A stretch of 9,396 bases of DNA from assembly GCA_017880945.1 (NCBI GenBank), contig JADGRM010000072.1, positions 1 to 9,396 of the forward strand, written 5' to 3'. Under the pieces are notes generated by a model that worked only from the letters and a program-made list of their open reading frames with translations, did not search any database and had not been told where the DNA came from. The stretch is from Gallionella sp. (lineage in GTDB: Bacteria > Pseudomonadota > Gammaproteobacteria > Burkholderiales > Gallionellaceae). Position 1 is the stretch's first letter, and the number at the start of each line of letters is the position of its first letter. The translations under genes were made by a program, and so were the position numbers. Positions 1 to 5,883 of this stretch are shown here, in pieces.

Positions 1-44
1 AATTCAGGGTTAAGTTGGTCAGTTTGAAATTCATCAAAATAAAC

Positions 45-50
45 GAGGAG
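45..50 (+). promoter_or_regulatory. Shine-Dalgarno site deciding a GTG start
   Basis: GAGGAG lies seven bases before the GTG at 58. No ATG competes nearby, and the first in-frame ATG (codon 8) would delete the basic N-terminus in front of the first membrane segment. The spacing therefore supports GTG as the start of the chemotaxis receptor. Confidence 0.8.
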
Positions 51-57
51 ATAGATT

Positions 58-1794
58 GTGAAAGTCTGGCATAAAATCATGGTGGCACCGGGAGTAGCTA
101 TCGTCTTCCTGATGGTGTTGGGAGCGATATCGTATAGCGTTCTGACATACCAGAATTCCACAATAGCCGAGCTATTTAACAACCGTTTCGCTAATTATCA
201 GATTGCCTCCGGTTCCGCGCAGGATATCAGTGAGGTGCATTCCAATGTGTACCGATTGTTTACATGGCTTGGCAACCTCAAGGAAGACAAGATCGATCAG
301 ATTACGGCCGAGCAAAAAACAAAGATTGACGATGTGACTCAGAGCATGACCCGATTTTCGGGCCGTTCAAATATGGATGCCGAAGAACTTAAAATCGCCG
401 AAGCCATTGTTGTCAAACTTGGCAAATACAAGAGCGACGTGGATACAGCGATCGACCTGAGTAAAGTGGACTTCAATACGGGTATGAGCGCGATGCAAAC
501 GGCTGACAGTGATTTCCAGATCATGATCAAAGATTTCGAAGATCTGGTTAAGCTCGAGCAGCAATTAGCGCAGGAAAACTACGAAAGAGCCAGTGCCGCC
601 TTCGGCAAGGCGGTATTGGCAATGATTACCATCCTGGGGTTCGCACTGGTGATCTCGGCGGGCATCTCACTTTTCATGAGCCGGATGATCTTGCGTCAGA
701 TCGGGGGCGAGCTCGATTATGCCGCAGAAGTGGTACGCAAGGTATCTGAAGGCGATCTCACCGTCGTGGTCGAAACCCGGGCAAAAGATCAGTCGAGCTT
801 GCTGTTTGCGTTGAAGCACATGAGCGAAAGCCTCACTAACATCGTCACCAACGTGCGCAACACCACCGACATGATCACTACCGCCTCCAGGGAGATCGCG
901 ACAGGCAACAGCGACCTGTCACAACGCACTGAAGAACAGGCCTCCAGTCTGGAAGAAACAGCAAGCAGCATGGAAGAACTGACCTCGACCGTGAAGCAGA
1001 ACGCGGAGAACGCCAAGCACGCCAACCAGCTGGCGGCGAATGCATCGGACATCGCGGTCAAGGGCGGGCTAGCGGTGGGCGAAGTGGTGCAAACCATGGC
1101 CTCGATCAGCACCAGCTCAAAGAAGATCGGGGACATCATCAGCGTGATCGAAGGTATCGCGTTTCAGACCAACATCCTGGCCCTGAACGCCGCCGTGGAA
1201 GCGGCGCGCGCCGGGGAACAAGGACGCGGCTTCGCAGTGGTGGCGGCAGAGGTGCGCAACCTGGCACAGCGCTCGGCCGTTGCCGCCAAGGAGATCAAAG
1301 TTCTGATCGGCGACTCGGTGGACAAGGTGGATGCTGGTTCCAAACAGGTAGATCAAACCGGCGCGACGATGAACGAGATCGTCATCGCGGTAAAGCGCGT
1401 CACCGACATCATGGCCGAGATCGCGGCCGCTTCCGACGAGCAGAACACGGGCATCGAGGAAGTCAATCAGGCGATCATCCAGATGGACGAAGTGACGCAG
1501 CAGAACGCCGCACTGGTCGAACAAGCGGCGGCCGCCGCCGAATCGATGCAGGAACAGGCGAATGCACTGTATGTTGCGGTGAGTGTATTCAAGGTGGCGG
1601 AGGGCAAAGAAGGCACGCAGAGATTAGCAGCAAAAATGGCTGCTCGACAAGATAACAAGCCCGCCGTCACGCAACGCACCACAACTGCAGTGGCACCGCA
1701 TGGGAAAGAGCGCAGGAAAGAGCGCAGGCTGGCCGCAACCAAAGAGGTTAAAGAGTTTAAAGAGGATAAAGAAGGCGAGTGGAAGGAGTTTTAG
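58..1794 (+). CDS. Methyl-accepting chemotaxis protein (transmembrane receptor)
   Basis: Inner-membrane chemoreceptor that passes ligand occupancy across the membrane to CheW and the CheA kinase. Seen in the 578 residues: first membrane helix about 8-30; a mostly helical periplasmic sensor about 31-183, consistent with a four-helix-bundle ligand domain; second membrane helix about 185-210; HAMP linker about 210-262 containing EGDL; then a long coiled-coil signalling domain. Its hairpin tip at 364-406 carries the family-defining EGIAFQTNILALNAAVEAAR and GFAVVAAEVRNLAQRS. Glu/Gln/Ala-rich segments near 285-310 and 480-500 look like methylation helices. After about residue 515 comes a charged low-complexity tether ending in EWKEF, which fits the x-W-x-x-F docking pentapeptide for CheR/CheB known from Tsr (NWETF). 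The sensor half is visibly AT-richer than the signalling half. The ligand cannot be told from sequence. No che genes are in the window, so this is an orphan receptor locally. Confidence 0.96.
   Translation: MKVWHKIMVAPGVAIVFLMVLGAISYSVLTYQNSTIAELFNNRFANYQIASGSAQDISEVHSNVYRLFTWLGNLKEDKIDQITAEQKTKIDDVTQSMTRFSGRSNMDAEELKIAEAIVVKLGKYKSDVDTAIDLSKVDFNTGMSAMQTADSDFQIMIKDFEDLVKLEQQLAQENYERASAAFGKAVLAMITILGFALVISAGISLFMSRMILRQIGGELDYAAEVVRKVSEGDLTVVVETRAKDQSSLLFALKHMSESLTNIVTNVRNTTDMITTASREIATGNSDLSQRTEEQASSLEETASSMEELTSTVKQNAENAKHANQLAANASDIAVKGGLAVGEVVQTMASISTSSKKIGDIISVIEGIAFQTNILALNAAVEAARAGEQGRGFAVVAAEVRNLAQRSAVAAKEIKVLIGDSVDKVDAGSKQVDQTGATMNEIVIAVKRVTDIMAEIAAASDEQNTGIEEVNQAIIQMDEVTQQNAALVEQAAAAAESMQEQANALYVAVSVFKVAEGKEGTQRLAAKMAARQDNKPAVTQRTTTAVAPHGKERRKERRLAATKEVKEFKEDKEGEWKEF
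1705..1776 (+). repeat. Short tandem repeats encoding the MCP C-terminal tether
   Basis: Two in-frame repeat blocks lie in the receptor tail. The 12-mer AAAGAGCGCAGG occurs twice back to back (1705-1716, 1717-1728). Four 9-base units beginning AAAGAG or AAAGAA follow (1741-1776), encoding KEV, KEF, KED and KEG. Because unit lengths are multiples of three, gain or loss of a unit would change tether length without a frameshift. They sit just before the terminal pentapeptide. Confidence 0.8.
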
Positions 1795-1863
1795 TCGGAG
1801 GTAGGGTTGATTGGGCTGTTCGGGCTGAATTCCCAGACTTATTGATGTTGCGGTTTTATGGAT

Positions 1864-1899
1864 AATAAAAGACCAGTCAAGGAGGTTGGTTCTTTTATT
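1864..1899 (+). terminator. Weak hairpin after the MCP gene
   Basis: AATAAAAGA (1864-1872) pairs with TCTTTTATT (1891-1899), extended by CCA/TGG with one bulged T, leaving an 11-base loop. The stem is A/T-rich and is not followed by a clean T-run, so termination would be weak. It is the only hairpin close to the end of the receptor gene and could also receive transcripts from the DsrC-like gene on the other strand. The loop contains AAGGAGGT. Confidence 0.4.
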
Positions 1900-1962
1900 A
1901 ATATTGTTGCATATCAGGAAGTTCGCCCTGACCAGAGTAATCCTTGATTTCGTGGATTCGTA

Positions 1963-1982
1963 AACTAAAAGGGTCAGCTTCG
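1963..1982 (+). repeat. 20-bp direct repeat, copy 1
   Basis: AACTAAAAGGGTCAGCTTCG recurs at 2500-2519 with one mismatch (19 of 20). The two copies lie on either side of the DsrC-like gene, this one about 30 bp past its stop codon. Confidence 0.75.
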
Positions 1983-2012
1983 CCTTTTATTTTAAACCGT
2001 GCGGTGGAGGTG

Positions 2013-2378
2013 CTACTCCACGCTGCCGAAGGAGCTATCGCTGGAGTAAGGCGGTAAAGGCAAGCCTGCGATACGGCTGGCTTGACTTACCGGCCCGCCG
2101 GGGAACATTTCATAGAGTTCTTTGCGCCCGCGATCATCGCAAAACTTCTCTTCCAATTCGCGCAACAATTCTCGGGCGCTGCCAGCCTTGCCGTGATTGC
2201 GGTAGCGTTCTCTCAGGAAGATGATTACTTCCCAGTGTTCGTCGCCGAGAAAAATGCCCTCCTCTGCGGCGAAGCGCTGTGCCACCAGCGGCGACCAGTG
2301 TTCCAGATCGAACAAGTTACCTTCGGGGTCCGTTTCTGAAAGGTGGTCATTTTTTATGGCTTTGATGATGTCGAGCAT
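2013..2378 (-). CDS. DsrC/TusE-family protein lacking both conserved cysteines
   Basis: Small soluble 121-residue protein of the DsrC/TusE sulfur-relay fold. Family hallmarks seen: EEGIFLGDEHWEVIIFLRE (39-57), matching the helix that reads like EEHWEVINFLRD in DsrC, and ELYEMFPGGPVSQASRIAGL (87-106), matching the C-terminal FPxGPxxQAC-x-IAGL block. Catalytic DsrC carries a cysteine in that block and a second one at the penultimate position. Here the first is Ser101 and the tail ends FGSVE with no cysteine; the only Cys is residue 80, not a conserved site. It is therefore unlikely to carry a trisulfide or act as a persulfide relay. Cysteine-less homologues are known and, as I recall, have been proposed to be regulatory (called RspA). 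The start is supported by GGAGG eight bases upstream (2387-2391). No dsr, tus or hdr genes are nearby. Confidence 0.88.
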   Translation of the reverse strand: MLDIIKAIKNDHLSETDPEGNLFDLEHWSPLVAQRFAAEEGIFLGDEHWEVIIFLRERYRNHGKAGSARELLRELEEKFCDDRGRKELYEMFPGGPVSQASRIAGLPLPPYSSDSSFGSVE

Positions 2379-2499
2379 GATGGATTCCTCCAGCTGGCGT
2401 TAGTGGTTGGTTTTGATGAACTATCCAGAATGAGCATCCTAGAGGTGTCGGTTGGGGATGTCAGCTACACTAACCCGAGTAAGGAGTAGGGTATCAATG

Positions 2500-2519
2500 A
2501 ACTAAAAGAGTCAGCTTCG
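2500..2519 (+). repeat. 20-bp direct repeat, copy 2
   Basis: AACTAAAAGAGTCAGCTTCG, the second copy of the repeat at 1963-1982 (one G-to-A difference), in the same orientation 537 bp away. It lies upstream of the DsrC-like gene start and just before the small ORF at 2546. Similarity does not extend beyond the 20 bases on either side. Confidence 0.75.
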
Positions 2520-2545
2520 AATAATTATCCAAGGGAGACCGTGAT

Positions 2546-2611
2546 ATGAAGAAGTTCAAGAAAAAATCTTGGCTATCCCCATTCATACTGGTCAGTTCAG
2601 CATGGCAATAA
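2546..2611 (+). CDS. Candidate 21-residue small ORF, hypothetical
   Basis: ATG at 2546 is preceded by GGGAG with an eight-base spacer. The peptide begins MKKFKKKSWLSPFILV and ends SSAWQ: a very basic N-terminus followed by a short hydrophobic stretch, like the start of a signal peptide or a small membrane-active peptide. It stops after 21 residues at TAA. It could be a genuine small protein, the stub of a decayed secreted-protein gene, or chance. It converges on the 42-residue gene on the other strand, and a TGGCAA/TTGCCA inverted repeat (2603-2608, 2622-2627) spans the gap between the two stop codons. I recognise no family. Confidence 0.35.
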   Translation: MKKFKKKSWLSPFILVSSAWQ

Positions 2612-2638
2612 CTACTAAGCGTTGCCAGTAAAGTTGGT

Positions 2639-2767
2639 TCAGCCGAATATATCTACAATATATGGAGCAAAAGCAGCGACTGAAACTGACAACGTGGCAA
2701 GCCATCCAAGTTCGTTGAAGAAATTTAATTCTTCTTTTGCAAGTTTGTTTTCTGGTTTTAGGGACAT
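2639..2767 (-). CDS. Putative 42-residue single-pass membrane protein, hypothetical
   Basis: A short gene with full expression signals. ATG at 2767 follows GGAGG (2776-2780 on the plus strand) with an eight-base spacer, and a TTGACA-type promoter lies about 90 bp further up. The protein starts MSLKPENKLAKEELNFFNEL, a charged amphipathic helix, then has a hydrophobic stretch of about 20 residues (GWLATLSVSV, then AAFAPYIV) and ends DIFG. That fits a single membrane helix with a short cytoplasmic head. I do not recognise the family. Small subunits of respiratory or transport complexes have this general shape, but nothing nearby points to a partner. An operator-like inverted repeat between promoter and ATG suggests controlled expression. 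Confidence that it is a real gene is moderate to good; function is unknown. Confidence 0.65.
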   Translation of the reverse strand: MSLKPENKLAKEELNFFNELGWLATLSVSVAAFAPYIVDIFG

Positions 2768-2818
2768 GATAGCGGCCTCCTATAAATAAAACTTGAAACG
2801 ATAAATGACGATATTGAC

Positions 2819-2860
2819 TGTCATTACATTTTGTTTGTAATGCCACAAAATGTACTGACA
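2819..2860 (-). promoter_or_regulatory. 16-bp-arm inverted repeat, operator-like or 5' leader hairpin
   Basis: TGTCATTACATTTTGT (2819-2834) faces ACAAAATGTACTGACA (2845-2860) across ten bases, with 14 of 16 positions paired. It starts at the last base of the -10 box and covers the expected transcription start of the 42-residue gene, a typical place for a repressor operator. A second, mutually exclusive inverted repeat, CATTACA/TGTAATG (2822-2828, 2836-2842), is nested within it. Confidence 0.55.
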
Positions 2861-2889
2861 TAGTATGCATAACCAAGTAATTTTGTCAA
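2860..2889 (-). promoter_or_regulatory. Sigma-70-type promoter for the 42-residue gene
   Basis: Read on the minus strand, TTGACA (plus 2884-2889) is a perfect -35 box. TACTAT (plus 2860-2865) is a four-of-six -10 box after an 18-base spacer. Transcription would start near 2853 and leave a leader of about 85 bases before the ATG at 2767. Confidence 0.6.
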
Positions 2890-2984
2890 GTAATATATTG
2901 CTTCAGTTATCCGGCAGGAAGCCAGAATACGCCTAATGAGCGATCTTCCCGGCAGCGCCACCTTTCAATAAAACCAAAGGCGCC

Positions 2985-3123
2985 GGAGTCGAATTGTTTT
3001 GGCGAGATGCGCTCGCGGCGGGAATTGGCCATGCAGGCCGCAGCAGTGCTGCTCGAATGCCCTGCTCACCCCACGCGCCCGTACCGGGCGCGGATTCAAT
3101 TCCCGTGCAATCACAACTCAACA
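2985..3123. other. Hairpin-rich GC region without a gene, possible structured RNA or old attachment site
   Basis: I see no convincing reading frame here. The stretch has several self-complementary segments: GGCC-ATGCA-GGCC (3027-3039), the near-perfect palindrome GCAGCAGTGCTGC (3040-3052), and a perfect CGCGCCCG-TAC-CGGGCGCG hairpin (3074-3092). A strong intrinsic terminator follows at 3124-3158. The segment just after the last hairpin, CGGATTCAATTCCCG, looks like a tRNA T-arm but its flanks do not pair. The minus-strand segment ATTCGACTCCGGCGCC (2977-2992) also resembles a tRNA 3' end. This could be a small RNA read rightwards, the untranslated end of the parC transcript read leftwards, or a relic of a tRNA-associated integration site. 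Confidence 0.35.
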
Positions 3124-3158
3124 AACAAAAACGACACCGCGAGGGTGTCGTTTTTGTT
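3124..3158. terminator. Strong intrinsic terminator, works in both directions
   Basis: A perfect 15-bp stem (3124-3138 with 3144-3158) closes a five-base loop GCGAG. Its core is ACGACACC/GGTGTCGT, flanked by A-run and T-run, so a U-tract follows the stem on either strand. On the minus strand it is the first clear terminator after parC, about 160 bp past the stop codon. On the plus strand it could end a transcript from the hairpin-rich region before it. Confidence 0.85.
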
Positions 3159-3190
3159 GTTGGACGGCCCGAATAAGCCTCAAAACCTGA

Positions 3191-3243
3191 TCAATACATG
3201 GTTTCTGTATGTATTGAAATCAAAGTTACCCCCAAAGTTACCC
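3191..3243. repeat. Inverted repeat followed by a 12-bp-period tandem repeat
   Basis: TCAATACAT (3191-3199) and ATGTATTGA (3209-3217) form a perfect nine-bp hairpin with a nine-base loop. Immediately after, CAAAGTTACCC occurs twice with a 12-base period (3221-3231, 3233-3243). The segment lies between the terminator and the end of parC and contains no gene. A role is not evident; clustered short repeats of this sort can be recombinase arm sites, but no integrase gene is present. Confidence 0.5.
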
Positions 3244-3318
3244 TTGGGACTGCATCGTTGCTTCGCGCGCGTACCTATGGGTAATATTTTCTCCGTAAAA
3301 ACTCGCTTGTCGTGAAGT

Positions 3319-5718
3319 TCATTCAATCCCGCTTGGTTTGATTTTCGACTGGAGGTGCTGACCGCCGCGTGCGCGTTTGCCGAAATAGCCTTGCAGAACG
3401 TTCCCTGACAATTTGACGACTTGCTCTTTTGCGCCCGTCTTGCCGAAAATATTCAACTCGGGTTGATTGATGACAGAAGCAGCCGCCAATTCATCTTTTT
3501 CACCCAGCCCCATGAGGATGACCCCTTTGCCGCCACCTGGCAGATGTTTCATCTCGCCGAAAAGGAACACCAGCAGTCTGCCGCCACTGGATACGGCGGC
3601 GACCAGTGATTGTTCGGTTGGCGTGAATGGGGCAGGGGAGAGGATGGCTTCCTTGTCCACGGTGATGAATTGTTTGCCCGCCTTGTTCCTGCCCACCATG
3701 TCGCCGAGGGCGCAGGTGAAGCCATATCCGGCGGAAGTCGCGATCAATAATTGCTGGTCGGATTTGCCGCATAGCGCGTGCGCGATTTTTGCCCCGGGAG
3801 CGAGCTCCATGAAGGTGGCGAGCGGTGCGCCGTCGCCGCGTCCCGAGGGCAGTTGCGCGACCGGGATGCTGCACACGCGACCGTTGTCGCAGATCACGAT
3901 ACAGTGATCGGTGGTGCGGCACTCGAACCTGGATAACAAGCCGTCGCCGTCCTTGAAGGCGAGGGTGGATAAATCCAGGCCGTGTCCCTGACGGCTGCGC
4001 ACCCAGTGTTTGTTGGAGATGATGACGGTCACCGGTTCGTCGAGCAGCGGTGCTACCAGCGTCGATTTTTCTTCTTCCTTGATCAGCGTGCGGCGCTCGT
4101 CGCCGTAGGTTGCGGCATCGGCTTCGATCTCTTCGGCGACCAGTTCGCGCAGCGCGCTTTCCTTGGCCAGCAGGCGTGTCAGTTCGCGGCGTTCTTTTTC
4201 CAGCGCCTTCACTTCCTTTTCGATGCGTATGCCTTCCATCTTCGCCAGTTGGCGCAGGCGGATTTCCAGTATGTCTTCGGCCTGCCGCTCGGAGAGTTCG
4301 AAGCGCGCGATCAATGCGGCCTTGGGATCGTCCGATTCGCGGATCAGCGCGATCACCTCGTCGAGGTTGAGGAACACCACCATGCGGCCTTCGAGGATGT
4401 GCAGGCGGTCATTGACCTGGGCCAAGCGATGTTGGCTGCGGCGGCGCACCGTGCCCAGGCGGAACTCCACCCATTCGCGGATGATCCGGGTCAGAGACTT
4501 CTGCTGCGGGCGGCCATCCAGTCCTATCATGGTCATGTTGATGGGAGCGGAAGATTCCAGGCTGGTGTGGGCGAGCAGGACATTCATCAGCTCGTCCTGT
4601 GTCTGGCGTGAAGACTTGGGCTGGAACACCAGACGCACGGCCTGCGACTTGTCGGACTCGTCGGCTACCGCATCCAGCAACGACAGCAGCAATTGCTTGT
4701 TCTGCACCTGATCCTGGGTCAGGCTCTTTTTGTTGGCTTTAACTTTCGGATTGGTCAGTTCGTCGATTTCTTCCAGCACTTTTCGGGTCGATGTGCCATG
4801 CGGGAGTTCATGCACCACGATCTGCCACTGGCCGCGCGCCAGTTCTTCGACTGTCCATCTGGCGCGCATCTTGAGCGAGCCGCGTCCACTCAGGTAACAG
4901 TCGCGGATGTCGCGCGGAGACGAGATGATTTGCCCCCCGCCGGGGAAGTCCGGCCCATGGATGCAGGCGAGCAGGGCATCGTCGCCGAGATCCGGGTTGC
5001 GCACCAGTTGCACGGCGGCTTCTGCAACTTCACGCAGATTGTGCGAGGGGATTTCTGTCGCCATGCCGACCGCGATGCCCGATGCGCCGTTGAGCAGCAC
5101 CATGGGCAGGCGCGCCGGGAGCATGGCGGGTTCCTGGAATGCGCCGTCGTAGTTGGGCACGAAGTCCACCGTGCCCATGTCGATTTCGGACAGCAGCAGT
5201 TCGGCCAACGGAGTGAGGCGCGTCTCGGTATAGCGCATGGCCGCCGCGTTGTCGCCGTCGCGGGTGCCGAAGTTGCCCTGTCCGTCCACCAGCGGATAGC
5301 GCAAGGAGAAGTCCTGCGCCAGGCGCACCATAGCTTCGTAGGCGGATGAATCGCCATGCGGATGGTATTTGCCCAATACGTCGCCGACCACGCGCGCCGA
5401 TTTGACGTGCTTGCTGCCATGGTTCAGACCCATCGCGCGCATCGCATAGAGTATGCGCCGCTGCACCGGCTTCTGGCCGTCGCACACGTCCGGCAGGGCG
5501 CGGCCTTTCACCACCGAGATGGCGTATTCCAGATAGGCGCGCTCGGCATACTGCGCAATCGGCACCTCGTCGCCGTCCGGCAGCGCGGGCAGCGGGGCGA
5601 ATTGTCTTGCGCCGCCGTTTCCTCCGGCTGCTGCAACTGATTCTGCCGCAACTTCTGCTGCGTTTTCTTCAGTGGGGAAGAGATCGGATTGTTCTTCGTC
5701 GGTCGGTATGTTGCTCAT
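3319..5718 (-). CDS. parC: DNA topoisomerase IV subunit A
   Basis: Cleaves and rejoins DNA in the ParC2-ParE2 heterotetramer that unlinks daughter chromosomes. The 799 residues show the GyrA/ParC fold: winged-helix segment with PDVCDGQKPVQRRILYAM (76-93) and GKYHPHGDSSAYEAMVRLAQ (116-135), active-site Arg162-Tyr163 in AAMRYTETRL, the GASGIAVGMATEIPSHNLRE block (211-230), tower and coiled-coil region to about 550, and a beta-pinwheel C-terminal domain from about 560. The positions matching quinolone-resistance sites of E. coli ParC (Ser80, Glu84) are Ser124 and Glu128, the susceptible state. It is somewhat longer than E. coli ParC (752), mainly through an acidic, Ala/Gly-rich leader of about 50 residues. 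ParC is preferred over GyrA because parE is next door and the GyrA-box (QRRGGKG) is degenerate. The Shine-Dalgarno is poor; a four-codon out-of-frame ORF (5715-5729) ends over the start codon. Confidence 0.97.
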   Translation of the reverse strand: MSNIPTDEEQSDLFPTEENAAEVAAESVAAAGGNGGARQFAPLPALPDGDEVPIAQYAERAYLEYAISVVKGRALPDVCDGQKPVQRRILYAMRAMGLNHGSKHVKSARVVGDVLGKYHPHGDSSAYEAMVRLAQDFSLRYPLVDGQGNFGTRDGDNAAAMRYTETRLTPLAELLLSEIDMGTVDFVPNYDGAFQEPAMLPARLPMVLLNGASGIAVGMATEIPSHNLREVAEAAVQLVRNPDLGDDALLACIHGPDFPGGGQIISSPRDIRDCYLSGRGSLKMRARWTVEELARGQWQIVVHELPHGTSTRKVLEEIDELTNPKVKANKKSLTQDQVQNKQLLLSLLDAVADESDKSQAVRLVFQPKSSRQTQDELMNVLLAHTSLESSAPINMTMIGLDGRPQQKSLTRIIREWVEFRLGTVRRRSQHRLAQVNDRLHILEGRMVVFLNLDEVIALIRESDDPKAALIARFELSERQAEDILEIRLRQLAKMEGIRIEKEVKALEKERRELTRLLAKESALRELVAEEIEADAATYGDERRTLIKEEEKSTLVAPLLDEPVTVIISNKHWVRSRQGHGLDLSTLAFKDGDGLLSRFECRTTDHCIVICDNGRVCSIPVAQLPSGRGDGAPLATFMELAPGAKIAHALCGKSDQQLLIATSAGYGFTCALGDMVGRNKAGKQFITVDKEAILSPAPFTPTEQSLVAAVSSGGRLLVFLFGEMKHLPGGGKGVILMGLGEKDELAAASVINQPELNIFGKTGAKEQVVKLSGNVLQGYFGKRARGGQHLQSKIKPSGIE

Positions 5719-5786
5719 GCGTATTCCATATTTTAGATCAAACCTATGTTTTTTAGGGAGGGCGTAGCCCCATGCATTTCACTCAA

Positions 5787-5856
5787 CCGTTCGTGGTGAG
5801 CTTGTCGAACCACCAGCCACTAACCTGGAGCCCTTCGACAAGCTCAGGGCGAACGG
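5787..5856. repeat. Dispersed inverted repeat between parE and parC
   Basis: CCGTTCGTGGTGAGCTTGTC (start of the arm at 5787-5809) is the reverse complement of 5834-5856 except for three adjacent positions, with a 24-base loop. This word family (TTCGACAAGCTCAGG with CGAACGG) is a common dispersed intergenic repeat in many proteobacterial genomes. In a parE-parC mRNA it would form a long hairpin that could stabilise or attenuate the message. The arm word CCGTTCGTGGTGAG appears again, inverted, inside the MITE-like element at 8955-8968. Confidence 0.8.
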
Positions 5857-5883
5857 AATTTTATTAAGCGAACAGCCTTGGAC

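Noticed and set aside
1..44. Possible flagellar sigma-28 promoter before the MCP gene
   Set aside because: TTAAGTTG resembles part of the -35 element, but no GCCGATAA-like -10 lies at the right distance, and most of the promoter region may be outside the window.
2592..2876. 94-codon frame on the minus strand overlapping the 42-residue gene
   Set aside because: It is in another frame from the signal-bearing 42-residue gene, starts inside the palindrome/promoter area, has no ribosome site, and has an unnatural Cys/Arg/Trp-rich composition.
3085..3120. tRNA-like 3' end (GGATTCAATTCCCG followed by ATCACAA)
   Set aside because: The bases around the T-loop-like core do not pair, no matching acceptor 5' strand, D-arm or anticodon arm is found upstream, and no CCA end follows.
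2933..3124. 63-codon frame on the minus strand across the hairpin-rich region
   Set aside because: Its codons follow the palindromes; there is no ribosome site and no recognisable domain, so it is more likely a by-product of structured GC-rich DNA.
3982..4611. 209-codon plus-strand frame inside parC
   Set aside because: It is an antisense shadow of the strongly conserved parC coding sequence, His/Gln-rich as such shadows are, with no expression signals.
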